Assembly (NCBI GenBank): GCA_025980435.1
Contig: JAICXK010000004.1
Coordinates: forward strand, 1-53,159
DNA length: 53,159 nt
Direction: 5' to 3'
Origin: Bryobacteraceae bacterium
GTDB taxonomy: Bacteria; Acidobacteriota; Terriglobia; Bryobacterales; Bryobacteraceae
Shown here: positions 37,373-46,513 of the stretch, piece after piece
Layout: each line of letters opens with the position of its first letter
How positions within the stretch are numbered: the first letter of the stretch is position 1
The notes under the pieces: generated by a model
The model's input: the letters and a program-made list of their open reading frames with translations, nothing else
Database searches by the model: none
Told to the model about the DNA's origin: nothing
Translations under genes and position numbers: made by a program

Positions 37373-37422
37373 TACTTCTAAGAAATCAGATTACCGCCTA
37401 TGTTCAGAATGCCTGAGATCAC

Positions 37423-37476
37423 GTGGAGCAGAAGCCGGTTCGAAAACCGGCTTGGCCGGCCAGAGGCCTGCTCCAC
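37423..37476. repeat. Nested inverted repeat (two-stem hairpin) between receptor and CRTAC1 genes
   Basis: Outer arms GTGGAGCAG (37423-37431) and CTGCTCCAC (37468-37476) are perfectly complementary. They enclose an inner hairpin, AAGCCGGTT (37432-37440), loop CGAA, AACCGGCTT (37445-37453), and then a self-complementary GGCCGGCC stretch. The result is a 54-base branched structure with no mismatch in its two main stems. No T-tract follows on either strand, so it is more like an intergenic repeat element, an mRNA-stabilising element or an attenuator than a simple terminator. Confidence 0.65.
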
Positions 37477-37484
37477 CCGAGCCG

Positions 37485-40400
37485 TTAAAATACCAGTCTG
37501 AAGCCGAGTTCTACCTGCCTGCCGGCCTGATTTCCGTAGACCGCGCCTTGTGATCCGAACGTACCGCCCGGCGAGCCTTGGTACAGCGCCTGGCCGAAGG
37601 CCGCGTCGTTGATGTTCGTATCGGGGTCCGCGAGATTCAGCCGGTTGGTTGCATTGTACGCGGTCATCTTCAATTGGGCGCGCACCTTTTCCGTGATGTG
37701 GAAATTCTTCAGTAAGCTCGCATCCAGGTCGAAAAAGCTGGGGCCGTTAATGCACGAGTACTGTAGAGGATTGGTCCGCAACACGTACGTGTTGGCAGGC
37801 GTAACGCTGAATGCCGACGGGTTGAAGTAATAGCCGCTCGGCACTCCCTGGCACGGATTTCCCGTAACAATATAGTTTCCGAATCGCGGGAAATCACCGG
37901 ATGTGAAGGTCAGAACCCCGGTGACCTGCCACCCGCCAATAACCGCATCGGCAATTCGAGGCAAGCTCGAAAGGAAGGGCTTACCCTTTCCGAGGGGTAG
38001 TTCGTAAGTTCCCGCCGCGGTGATCCGGTGATGCGGCTGATCGCTCGCCTGGTAGGAGAGCTGATTCAGATATTCCGTCAGGTCGTTGAAGTTATTGATC
38101 TGGGTCTTTTCGCGGATGTAGATATATCCGAACAAGAAGTTATAGCCCTGGCTGAACCTCTTCTGCACCTTAAGTTCTACATCCTGATACTGTTCGGCCG
38201 CCCCCAGCACGCCTATCTTGTAAAGAGGTCCGTAGAGCGGATACGGTATCAGCAACGAACCAAGGCTGACGCTCTGTTGGTTAAACAGCGGTCCGGGAAT
38301 AAGGGTTTGATTTTGATAGTGATAGAACGGATTCGGGACGCTGGTATTCAGCGTGTTTTGGTATTGAAGTTCCAGCCGCGGATCGATGCCGTTAAACTGC
38401 CGGATATAGTGCTGATTCCCGAAGTTACGGAAGTAAGTCAAGGAAGCTACAATCTGACCCGGTAGTTCGTGCTCGAGTGTGATGTTCAGCCGGTGATTAT
38501 AAGCTTTCTCGAAGTACTTCGGATACCAGAGCAGCGGCGAACCCCCGCGGCCTACATTGGTTCCCGCAGCCGTTCCCAGGATCGGGAGCAGCGGATTGCT
38601 GGCCGGGAACGGATCGGAGATGGTTTGCTGCGGCCTTCCGTTCAGCAAGGGCGCCGTGTTCTGGAAACCAGTCATCCCGAAGAACGGAGGCTCCAAAAAA
38701 TTGACGTCTTCAAATCCGGAGATGGGCGCGGCTGTAAAGTTGTACTCCGTTGGAATCGTGTACATGGCATAGCCGAAGCGCAGCGCCGTCTTATCGCTCA
38801 CACGGTACGCAATGCCGAAACGCGGCTGAAGAGCTAATTTCGGCGCATTCCACATGCCCGGGTGACTGTTATTCGTAAACTCCCACAATCCGTTATAGGC
38901 GTAAGAAGTGGGCGGCGAAATCGCCAGAACCTGGGCAGGCATTTGCGGAGGATTGGCAGCAATAGCCGGGTCCGCGGAGGTCAGATTGAGGCCCTGAGAA
39001 AGCTGGTGCTGCGGGTCGTGCCATGCTGTCTCATATTCATCGCGAAGGCCGAGGTTCAGGGTGAGGTTGCGGCTGACTTTCCAGTCATCGCCGATATAAA
39101 TGCCGTAGAAATCCGAGACCGTGATGGGCGCCGGACCGCCGATCATCTCGGACGAATCGTCAAGCGCGCCGAGCAGGAACGTCGCAAACGGATCGCCCGA
39201 CTTTGTCAGGTCCGGGTTGTTGAATGTGTTTGCAGTGAGCGACTGATTGAAATAAAACTTATCTGTGTTACTGACATAAGTCGGTCCAGCGCTGCGGCGA
39301 TACTCAAAGCCGTATTTCAGGTAATGCGAGCCCATGGTATGGGAGACCTTCGCACTGAAGGATTCCGCGGCTGGCCTCTGGTCCCAAAAGAAGCCAGGGC
39401 CACCGAAAGTGTTGCCTCCGATGTTCAGGCTGGGATAGTAAACAGGTACGTTCGACGAAGCTTCCAAATATGGTGCATACCAGTTATTACCCGGCCAAAT
39501 GCTCGCCCAGCCATTTTTCCCGAGGTCCTTCGAAACATAGGCATCGGTGAGATTGAACCAGTCACCGTGGAAGTTGATCACGGTGTTGGGGCTTAGCGAC
39601 CAGATCGCGTCGCCAAGCACCTGGTTGGCGCCGCGAAGACTCCCCGATGGCTGAAACAGGAACGAATTGTTCGGCGTGGGGTTCCCCTGGATATCGGTGG
39701 AATGATAACGTCCATAGTAGCCAGATACACGCCATTTATCGCTGATGTTGTAATCTACCCGGTCGGAGAAGTTACTATAATTCGTGTTGTCGATGAAGCC
39801 CTTTTGGTAATTGTTGAGATGGTTGTATCCGACACCTGGGTTGTTCGGATCCCAGAAATCTCCCGCCAGTTTTGCGGAGAATGGATCGAACCGGTTGGAT
39901 GGGATCTTGTTACCTGGGAATGCCGTACGGGTGACCGCGCCCGTAACCGGATCAATCACAGTGCTGAAAGGATCGTAAATGGGACGAAGAGATCCATCCG
40001 CCGCATAGGTTTGCGAGAAATCGCCCTGACGTTCCAAGGCCGTCGGCACGGTGGTGGTGTAGCCGGATGGAACACCGATCTTCCAGTACTCCATCGAAAA
40101 GAAATTGAATAGTTTGTTCTTCAGGATGGGATTCCCGAACGTGCCGCCGTACATGTTCTGCCGTTCGGCGTTTTGCGTAAACCGCGTGCGGTCGGCTTCG
40201 GCGCTGAGCCAGGGATAGCGGCCAAGGTAAAACGCGTTGCCGTGCCACTCGTTAGTCCCGCTCTTGGTGGTGAGGCTGATAATGCCTCCCGCGCTGTGGC
40301 CCGATTCGGCGTCTACGCTGTTTTGCTCGACGATGACTTCCTGAACATCGTCCGTATTCGGCGGATAACCGGCCTTGTGGCCAATACCGATCGGCGAGCC

Positions 40401-40991
40401 GTCCACCAGCAGGTCGTTTTTCAGATTCGTTCCGCCGCCCAAATCGACACTATTCGCCGCCCATGAATCGAACGGCTGCATCTCGCCGCGTGTGTTGATG
40501 GCGGCCGGCTCCAACAAAGTTAACTTGAAGGCGTTCCGGTCGAGCCGAGGGGTGTCGTTCGCCATTTTGGTATCGATGGTCAACTGCTGGCTGGTGGAAT
40601 TGAACTCCACGGCCGGAGGCGCAGCGTCCACCGTGACGCTTTGCTGTAGCGTGCCGGGACTCAGGCTGGCGTTGACCGTTACGTCGCCGCCGGATTGAAC
40701 AACGACATTCTGCTGAACAAACTTTCCAAACCCGGTGGACTCGACCGTAACGGTATATGTGCCTGCGTCCACGTAATCAAACACGTACAGCCCGGAGCTG
40801 TCCGTCTGCTTGGTGTTTACGAACCCTGTGTTCACGTTTGTGAGCGTCACGGTAGCGCCAGGGATGGTTGCACTGGTTTGGTCCGTGACGAGTCCCCGGA
40901 CCTGGGCGCGATAGGTCTGGGCCAAAGCTGAAGATGCGAACAGAACGGACACAGCTATGGCCGGTGCGGCGAGCGATCTTAGAATTTTCAT
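37485..40991 (-). CDS. Giant Oar-type TonB-dependent receptor with carboxypeptidase-like regulatory domain
   Basis: This 1168-residue outer-membrane protein starts at ATG 40991 (MKILRSLAAPAIAVSVLFASSALAQ, a clear signal peptide) with an AGGGG ribosome site just upstream; a longer reading from 41036 adds 15 non-signal residues. A CarboxypepD_reg-like domain (VRGLVTDQTSATIPGATVTLTN) is followed by a plug with TPRLDRNAFKLTLLEPA, then the barrel ending VELGFRLVF. As a member of the Acidobacterial Oar-like group it is expected to import or bind a large ligand with TonB energy. CRTAC1 and TPR genes follow on the same strand. Confidence 0.93.
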   Translation of the reverse strand: MKILRSLAAPAIAVSVLFASSALAQTYRAQVRGLVTDQTSATIPGATVTLTNVNTGFVNTKQTDSSGLYVFDYVDAGTYTVTVESTGFGKFVQQNVVVQSGGDVTVNASLSPGTLQQSVTVDAAPPAVEFNSTSQQLTIDTKMANDTPRLDRNAFKLTLLEPAAINTRGEMQPFDSWAANSVDLGGGTNLKNDLLVDGSPIGIGHKAGYPPNTDDVQEVIVEQNSVDAESGHSAGGIISLTTKSGTNEWHGNAFYLGRYPWLSAEADRTRFTQNAERQNMYGGTFGNPILKNKLFNFFSMEYWKIGVPSGYTTTVPTALERQGDFSQTYAADGSLRPIYDPFSTVIDPVTGAVTRTAFPGNKIPSNRFDPFSAKLAGDFWDPNNPGVGYNHLNNYQKGFIDNTNYSNFSDRVDYNISDKWRVSGYYGRYHSTDIQGNPTPNNSFLFQPSGSLRGANQVLGDAIWSLSPNTVINFHGDWFNLTDAYVSKDLGKNGWASIWPGNNWYAPYLEASSNVPVYYPSLNIGGNTFGGPGFFWDQRPAAESFSAKVSHTMGSHYLKYGFEYRRSAGPTYVSNTDKFYFNQSLTANTFNNPDLTKSGDPFATFLLGALDDSSEMIGGPAPITVSDFYGIYIGDDWKVSRNLTLNLGLRDEYETAWHDPQHQLSQGLNLTSADPAIAANPPQMPAQVLAISPPTSYAYNGLWEFTNNSHPGMWNAPKLALQPRFGIAYRVSDKTALRFGYAMYTIPTEYNFTAAPISGFEDVNFLEPPFFGMTGFQNTAPLLNGRPQQTISDPFPASNPLLPILGTAAGTNVGRGGSPLLWYPKYFEKAYNHRLNITLEHELPGQIVASLTYFRNFGNQHYIRQFNGIDPRLELQYQNTLNTSVPNPFYHYQNQTLIPGPLFNQQSVSLGSLLIPYPLYGPLYKIGVLGAAEQYQDVELKVQKRFSQGYNFLFGYIYIREKTQINNFNDLTEYLNQLSYQASDQPHHRITAAGTYELPLGKGKPFLSSLPRIADAVIGGWQVTGVLTFTSGDFPRFGNYIVTGNPCQGVPSGYYFNPSAFSVTPANTYVLRTNPLQYSCINGPSFFDLDASLLKNFHITEKVRAQLKMTAYNATNRLNLADPDTNINDAAFGQALYQGSPGGTFGSQGAVYGNQAGRQVELGFRLVF

Positions 40992-41063
40992 GGGACCCCT
41001 ACTTACTTCGAATAACCGTGCGAGAAAAACCCACAACGCGGATGTTCGTGTATCTGTCTGGTG

Positions 41064-41093
41064 ACTTTAGCAACCGGTGCCGACGATTGTCAA
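41064..41093 (-). promoter_or_regulatory. Candidate sigma70-type promoter for the giant receptor gene
   Basis: On the minus strand TTGACA (41093-41088) is followed after 18 bases by TAAAGT (41069-41064), a four-of-six match to the -10 consensus. Transcription would start near 41057, giving a leader of about 65 bases before ATG 40991. This is a pattern match only. Confidence 0.4.
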
Positions 41094-41150
41094 CAAATTA
41101 ATGACAAGAAAATAACAAAAGCTCTATTTCGTATACTGCTCTTGTCGCGC

Positions 41151-41159
41151 AAGGAGGGG
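41151..41159 (+). promoter_or_regulatory. Strong ribosome-binding site deciding the TTG start at 41165
   Basis: AAGGAGGGG lies five bases before the TTG at 41165, near-complete complementarity to the 16S rRNA tail. It fixes the non-ATG start of the Asp-box protein and yields an intact signal peptide. A TATACT at 41132-41137 may be its -10 element, but no good -35 partner was found. Confidence 0.75.
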
Positions 41160-41164
41160 ATCGT

Positions 41165-44100
41165 TTGACGCGCTCATGCCGAATCGCGGCGAGGGTCGCC
41201 ATGGCAGCAGTGGCGTTTAGTATTTCCGTATTAGCCCAGTCATTCGATTCGAAGCTCTTCACGGAAATGCGATGGCGCGAAATCGGCCCTTATCGTGGAG
41301 GCCGGACACGAGCGCTTTCGGGTGTCCCCAGCCAGCCGAACGTCTTCTACATCGGCGCCGTGAATGGCGGCGTCTGGAAAACGACAGATTACGGGCGCAC
41401 CTGGGATCCGATCTTCGATCACGAGCCAACCGGGTCTATCGGGGCCATCGCTGTCGCGCCGTCCAATTCAAATATTGTGTATGTGGGCAGCGGCGAAGGT
41501 CTCCAGCGGCCGGATCTTTCCACCGGTGACGGAATTTATAAATCGACGGATGCAGGCAAGACCTGGAGCCACCTGGGCCTGCGCGATGGCCAGCAGATTC
41601 CGAAAATTGCGTTAGACCCGCATGATCCGAAGCGGCTGTTTGTAGCGGTGCTGGGGCATCCCTATGGACCAAATGTCGAGCGCGGTATCTTCCGCTCCAC
41701 CGATGGCGGCCAAACTTTTGAAAAAGTGCTTTACAAGGACGAAAACACCGGCGCCAACGATGTGGAACTCGACCCATCGGATCCTCAAGTCGTCTATGCG
41801 TCTCTTTGGGAGGCCCGGCAGGGGCCATGGGAAAACGCGGAATGGAGCGGAACATCGGGCGGGATTTTCAAATCGAGTGACGGCGGCAAAACCTGGTATC
41901 CGTTAACGCGGGGATTGCCTGCCGAAGGAGTCGTGCAGGCGAATCTGGCGATTGCTCCGAGCGACCCCAAGCGGATTTATGCCGCTATCGCGACACAGCA
42001 TGATTTGGGTATTTACCGCTCTGATGATGCGGGAGAGAGTTGGACACAAATTACAAAGGACCCGCGGCCGGCCGCACGGATTGGCGGCGGAGATGCGCCC
42101 GTTCCGGCGGTCGATCCGAAGAATCCGGACATTGTTTATAGCGCGAGCGTCGTCACCTGGAAATCCACAGATGGAGGCAAGACCTGGACAGGCATTCGCG
42201 GCGCTCCGGGAGGGGATGATTATCAGAGCATCTGGATCAATCCTCACAATCCGGATGTGATTCTGATGGTGAGCGATCAGGGCGCGATTGTCACAGTTAA
42301 TGGCGGGGCAACCTGGAGTTCCTGGTTTAATCAGCCGACTGCGCAGATGTATCACGTTTCAACAGACAACGCCTTTCCGTACCGGGTGTGCAGCGGACAA
42401 CAGGAAAGCGGGTCGGCGTGCGTGAAATCGCGCGGCAACGATGGTGAAATTACTTTTCGCGACTGGCATCCGGTTGGCGCGGAGGAGTACGGATACGCCC
42501 TGCCGGATCCGCTGGATCCGGACCTGGTGTACGGGGGCAAAGTGACGCGCTACAACCGGAGGACGGGGCAAACCACGAATGTCGGCCCGAAACCGCTGCG
42601 CTCGGGTGACTATCGGGCCTTGCGAACCGCGCCCCTGGCTTTCTCGCCGCTGGATCCGCACGTGCTCTACTTCGGCGCAAACACCGTTTGGAAGACGCGT
42701 GATGGCGGCCAGAACTGGCAGCAGATCAGCCCGGACCTGACGCGGAAAACCTGGCAGATTCCGGCGAGCGTCGGGAAGTATCGGGATTCCGAATCGGCAA
42801 AGCCGGAGCAGCGCGGGGTCGTGTATGCCCTTGCGCCATCGCCGCTCGATATCAACCGCATTTGGGCGGGCACCGACGACGGACTAATACACCTGACTAC
42901 GGATGGCGGATCGCACTGGGCCGATGTGACGCCTCCACAATTGAGCGCCTGGGAAAAGGTCTCGATCATCGATGCGGGCCATTTCGACCGGGACACCGCC
43001 TACGCTGCCATCAATACTTTCCGGCTCGATGACCTTCGCCCGCACATTCTCCGCACGCACGATAGCGGCAAAACCTGGACTGAGGTTGTGAACGGCATAC
43101 CGGACGGGGCCGCCGTGAATGTCGTCCGCGAAGATCCAAGGCGCAAGGGCTTGCTGTATGCCGGGAGCGAGCGCGAGGTTTACGTCTCATTCGATGATGG
43201 CGGGCATTGGCAATCGCTGCGCATCAATATGCCCGCAACCTCGATACGCGACCTGGTTGTGAAGGGAAACGATCTGATAGCGGCTACTCATGGACGGGGC
43301 TTCTGGATTTTGGATGATGTTACGCCGCTGCGCCAATTGAACGTGGCCGTGACGGATGCCTCAGCGTATCTATTCAGGCCCGAAACAGCTTTGCGCGTCC
43401 GTTGGAACACCAACACCGACACACCAATCCCGCCGGACGAGCCCGCCGGAAAAAATCCCCCGGATGGGGCGATTATCAACTACTATCTTGGGCCCACATC
43501 TTCCGGGCCTGTGACGCTTGAGATTCTGGATAGCACCGGGAAGACTGTCCGGCGATATGCAAGCACGGATACGCCCGAACCTGTGAACCCGATGCTGGCG
43601 ATTCCGACATATTGGGTTCGGCCGCCGCGCATTCTGTCGAGTAAGCCGGGCCTGCACCGCTTTTTGTGGAACATGCATTTCGCTCCGCTTCCAGAAAGGG
43701 GCCGGCGCGAATATCCGATGCAGGCAGTGGTTCACGATACCGCTCCGGCGCCCAACTCGCCGTGGGTGATGCCGGGCGCATACACAGTAAAGCTGATCGC
43801 CGATCGCAAGATCTACACGCAGCCCTTGATTGTCGAAATGGATCCCCGGGTAAAAACTCCGGTCACGGGTTTATTGGAACAATTCAAGGTGTCCATGCAG
43901 ATCTATCAGGATTTGGATACGAGTCTGGCGGCGGTTCAGCAGCTTCACGCATTACGGGATGAGTTGAATGACCGGAAGGCGCACGTCCAGGGCAATCTGG
44001 CTAGCGCGATTTCTGCCTTTATGGAAAAGATGGCCGCGCTGGAAGGCCAGCCGGGCGTCCGGTTCGGGCGCGGTGCGCGGTCCGGGCCCGATACGTTGAA

Positions 44101-44323
44101 CAGCATCAATGGACAGTTGACGGCGTTATTGCAGAGCCTGCAGGAGGCCGATGTTGCGCCGACCACGCAGCAAGCGGAAGCAGTGACGAATCGCCGGGAA
44201 GCCCTGGGAAAGATGCTGGCCCGCTGGGATGCGCTCACGAAGGAGGACCTGCCGCCGTTGAATGCGCGGTTAAAGCAGGCGGGATTGGCAGTAGTGGCGC
44301 CGCCGGCGGCGAACCCAAGATAA
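41165..44323 (+). CDS. Secreted Asp-box (BNR/sortilin-like) repeat beta-propeller protein
   Basis: This 1052-residue protein has a signal peptide (CRIAARVAMAAVAFSISVLAQ). About ten Asp-box repeats of the S/T-x-D-x-G-x-T-W type occupy residues about 45-710, for example KTTDYGRTW, KSTDAGKTW, KSSDGGKTW, KSTDGGKTW and RTHDSGKTW, giving one or two beta-propellers of the VPS10/xyloglucanase-like class. The last third (about 720-1050) is a beta-rich part followed by a helical stretch. Relatives are annotated as glycosyl hydrolases, but catalytic Asp residues cannot be assigned here, so peptide or glycan binding is as likely. It is divergent from the giant receptor gene with 173 bases between them. 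Confidence 0.9.
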   Translation: MTRSCRIAARVAMAAVAFSISVLAQSFDSKLFTEMRWREIGPYRGGRTRALSGVPSQPNVFYIGAVNGGVWKTTDYGRTWDPIFDHEPTGSIGAIAVAPSNSNIVYVGSGEGLQRPDLSTGDGIYKSTDAGKTWSHLGLRDGQQIPKIALDPHDPKRLFVAVLGHPYGPNVERGIFRSTDGGQTFEKVLYKDENTGANDVELDPSDPQVVYASLWEARQGPWENAEWSGTSGGIFKSSDGGKTWYPLTRGLPAEGVVQANLAIAPSDPKRIYAAIATQHDLGIYRSDDAGESWTQITKDPRPAARIGGGDAPVPAVDPKNPDIVYSASVVTWKSTDGGKTWTGIRGAPGGDDYQSIWINPHNPDVILMVSDQGAIVTVNGGATWSSWFNQPTAQMYHVSTDNAFPYRVCSGQQESGSACVKSRGNDGEITFRDWHPVGAEEYGYALPDPLDPDLVYGGKVTRYNRRTGQTTNVGPKPLRSGDYRALRTAPLAFSPLDPHVLYFGANTVWKTRDGGQNWQQISPDLTRKTWQIPASVGKYRDSESAKPEQRGVVYALAPSPLDINRIWAGTDDGLIHLTTDGGSHWADVTPPQLSAWEKVSIIDAGHFDRDTAYAAINTFRLDDLRPHILRTHDSGKTWTEVVNGIPDGAAVNVVREDPRRKGLLYAGSEREVYVSFDDGGHWQSLRINMPATSIRDLVVKGNDLIAATHGRGFWILDDVTPLRQLNVAVTDASAYLFRPETALRVRWNTNTDTPIPPDEPAGKNPPDGAIINYYLGPTSSGPVTLEILDSTGKTVRRYASTDTPEPVNPMLAIPTYWVRPPRILSSKPGLHRFLWNMHFAPLPERGRREYPMQAVVHDTAPAPNSPWVMPGAYTVKLIADRKIYTQPLIVEMDPRVKTPVTGLLEQFKVSMQIYQDLDTSLAAVQQLHALRDELNDRKAHVQGNLASAISAFMEKMAALEGQPGVRFGRGARSGPDTLNSINGQLTALLQSLQEADVAPTTQQAEAVTNRREALGKMLARWDALTKEDLPPLNARLKQAGLAVVAPPAANPR

Positions 44324-44388
44324 AGAACGTATAGAGTTGGAGTGGGGTTCAAAGGATCGAGGCAATTGGCGAAGCGAGGAACAACATA

Positions 44389-45066
44389 GTGAGATTGCTT
44401 CTGGTAGAGGACGAAGAGGATGCGGCCCGGATGATATCGAAGGGGCTGCGGCAGGAATCGTATGCGGTAGATGTCGCGGAAGACGGAGTATCGGCGGTAG
44501 AGAAGGCGCTCTCACACCTGTATGACTTGTTGATTCTGGACGTGCGTTTGCCGCGAAAGGATGGCTGGACGGTATGTCACGAGGTCCGGGCTGCTGGGTT
44601 GCAGGCGCCGATTCTGATGCTCACCGCGAGCGGGTCTACCGACGACCGGATCAAAGGACTGGATCTCGGGGCCGACGATTATCTCGTTAAACCATTTGAG
44701 ATCGGCGAGTTTCTGGCGCGAGTGCGCGCTCTGCTCCGCCGCAAGCCGGAGATCCACAATCCGCGAATCGTCATCGACACGCTCGAGATTGACACTCGGT
44801 CCCGAACCGTAAGCCGGGCTGGTCAGTTCGTGCGGCTGACTGCAAAAGAATACTCGCTATTGGAGTGCCTGGCGCGCGATGCCGATACCCTGCTGGGACG
44901 TGAAGTCATTTCCGAGCGGGTGTGGAACGAAACCTACGATCCGTTTTCGAATCTGATTGAAGAGTACATCAAGCGTGTGCGGAAGAAGATCGATATCGAA
45001 GGCGAGAAACGCCTGATTCACGCTCGCCGGGGAGAGGGTTACATTCTCACCGCGAAAGATTTCTGA
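44389..45066 (+). CDS. OmpR-family response regulator
   Basis: This 225-residue regulator has an N-terminal receiver with acidic pocket VEDEED, phosphoacceptor Asp51 in LLILDVRLP, switch residues in MLTASG and Lys in LVKPFE. A C-terminal winged helix binds DNA (about 130-225, RLTAKEYSLLECLARDADTLLGREVISERVW and IEEYIKRVRKKID). The GTG at 44389 gives the usual MRLLLVEDE start. The histidine kinase gene that follows is convergent, with a 28-base overlap of the two coding ends, an uncommon arrangement for a two-component pair. Confidence 0.95.
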   Translation: MRLLLVEDEEDAARMISKGLRQESYAVDVAEDGVSAVEKALSHLYDLLILDVRLPRKDGWTVCHEVRAAGLQAPILMLTASGSTDDRIKGLDLGADDYLVKPFEIGEFLARVRALLRRKPEIHNPRIVIDTLEIDTRSRTVSRAGQFVRLTAKEYSLLECLARDADTLLGREVISERVWNETYDPFSNLIEEYIKRVRKKIDIEGEKRLIHARRGEGYILTAKDF

Positions 45067-46478
45067 ACGGGCAACTTCGTCCGTGCATCGAAAGCAGGAA
45101 TCGCGATTTCAAATGTAGTCGAGCCGGGACGGGAAGAAACCAGGCGTATTTTGCCGCGGTGGCTCTCCACAATCGAACGGGCAATAGCCAGGCCGAGTCC
45201 GGCGCCGCTACTGTTTTGGCCGGCGGTATTGTCCCCGCGGAAAAAGCGCTCGAAGATGTGAGGCTGTGCTGTTTCCGATATACCGGCGCCGGAATCCGTT
45301 ACCGAACACACCCAGAAATCGGCGCGGCGCTGTAGCCGGATACCGATCTCGCCGGCGGGTGGCGTGAATTTGATTGCATTGTCCAGCAGAATCAGAACGG
45401 CTCGTGTTAGCAGATCCTGATCGCCCACGCACCGCGCCTCAGGAAGTTCATCTAAAAGCAAGTTCTGCTGTTTGGCGCGGGCCAGCGCGCCGGCCGACCG
45501 GCTTGCTTCAGAAACGGCATCGTCCAGGAAGACTTCCGAATCTTCCTTTCTTGGAGAGGCTACATCGGTTTGGGACAAAAACAGCATGTCATCGACGATA
45601 CGCCTGAGCCGAAGCATCTGATGCTCGATCACTTCGAGAGCCTCGTCGCAGTCACCGACGGTTCGGTGCGGATCGCGGGAGGTTACCTGGGTGGCGCTTA
45701 GTGCGACACTCACCGGTGTTCGCAATTCGTGCGAAGCGTCGGCCATAAACCGCCGCTGGCTTGTGAAGGCGCTTTCCAGACGGTCCAGCAGGCGATTGAA
45801 CTGCTTTGCAAGAGCGCCGATTTCATCCTGTGAATTTATAGAGTTAACCCGTGCAGTCAGGTCTGCCGAAGTGGTGGCCGCGATTGTCGCGGTGAGCTCG
45901 CGAAGCGGAGAGAGCGATTTCCGGGCAAGCAGATAACCCGCCAGAGCAGCCAATCCGAGGCCAAGAGGCACGAGAATCAGCAAAATATCCCGCGCCGTTG
46001 CGAGTTCGGCGAGGACGGGCGCAAGCGGCTTGGCGCCATAAATCTGATAGTGAGCGTGAAATTTCGGAGCATCAAGCGTCCGATGCGCGATTCGAAGACC
46101 CTGCAGGTTTACTGCTCTCTTTAAGCGCTCAAACGGTAGCTTGGGAAGGTCGGGTGTGGTCGGGAGCTCATCCGGTTTGTAGGCGACCTGCCGATTGCCT
46201 TCGAGCACCAGAATCTGGGTATCGGGAAGTGGTGTATTGTGCTTTTCGAGCAGAACCGATTGCAGCTCCGCTTCGCCTGACGTCTTGGTTGAGCTTTCAT
46301 TCATTTCGTGCTCGCCCAGCGAGGCCGTTGTACTGACGGCAATTCGCAAAGCGGAATCGAGCTTCGAATACGTGTCGTGAGAGAAGAGTAAGTAACTTGC
46401 GACCGCGAGGCCGACCACCATGCCTCCGAAGAGAATCGTAAAGTACAGAGTCAACCGGGCTCTGATGGAGAGAAGCAT
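45039..46478 (-). CDS. Two-component sensor histidine kinase (HAMP, CusS/QseC-like)
   Basis: This 479-residue membrane kinase has helix 1 at about 8-30, a periplasmic sensor of about 130 residues, helix 2 at about 165-187, and a HAMP domain ending near 240 (SPLRELTATIAATTSADLTARV). HisKA follows with the phosphoacceptor His in ADASHELRTPVSVAL near residue 250. HATPase_c shows LLDNAIKFTPP, DSGAGIS and GAGLGLAIARSIVE. The architecture matches metal- or envelope-sensing kinases. Its natural partner is probably the OmpR-type regulator at 44389-45066, although the two genes converge and overlap instead of sharing one transcript. Confidence 0.93.
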   Translation of the reverse strand: MLLSIRARLTLYFTILFGGMVVGLAVASYLLFSHDTYSKLDSALRIAVSTTASLGEHEMNESSTKTSGEAELQSVLLEKHNTPLPDTQILVLEGNRQVAYKPDELPTTPDLPKLPFERLKRAVNLQGLRIAHRTLDAPKFHAHYQIYGAKPLAPVLAELATARDILLILVPLGLGLAALAGYLLARKSLSPLRELTATIAATTSADLTARVNSINSQDEIGALAKQFNRLLDRLESAFTSQRRFMADASHELRTPVSVALSATQVTSRDPHRTVGDCDEALEVIEHQMLRLRRIVDDMLFLSQTDVASPRKEDSEVFLDDAVSEASRSAGALARAKQQNLLLDELPEARCVGDQDLLTRAVLILLDNAIKFTPPAGEIGIRLQRRADFWVCSVTDSGAGISETAQPHIFERFFRGDNTAGQNSSGAGLGLAIARSIVESHRGKIRLVSSRPGSTTFEIAIPAFDARTKLPVQKSFAVRM

Positions 46479-46513
46479 GCGCCAGACCTATTTTAGTTCC
46501 GGATACCCTGAAA

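Noticed and set aside
41061..41074. GTGACTTTAGCAAC, a 12-of-14 match to palindrome site 2, in the receptor promoter region
   Set aside because: The second half-site is broken, and it overlaps the proposed -10 element; probably chance.
40992..41164. Possible small RNA or leader in the AT-rich divergent region
   Set aside because: Apart from promoter-like hexamers and a ribosome site, no stable stem-loop or open frame is visible.
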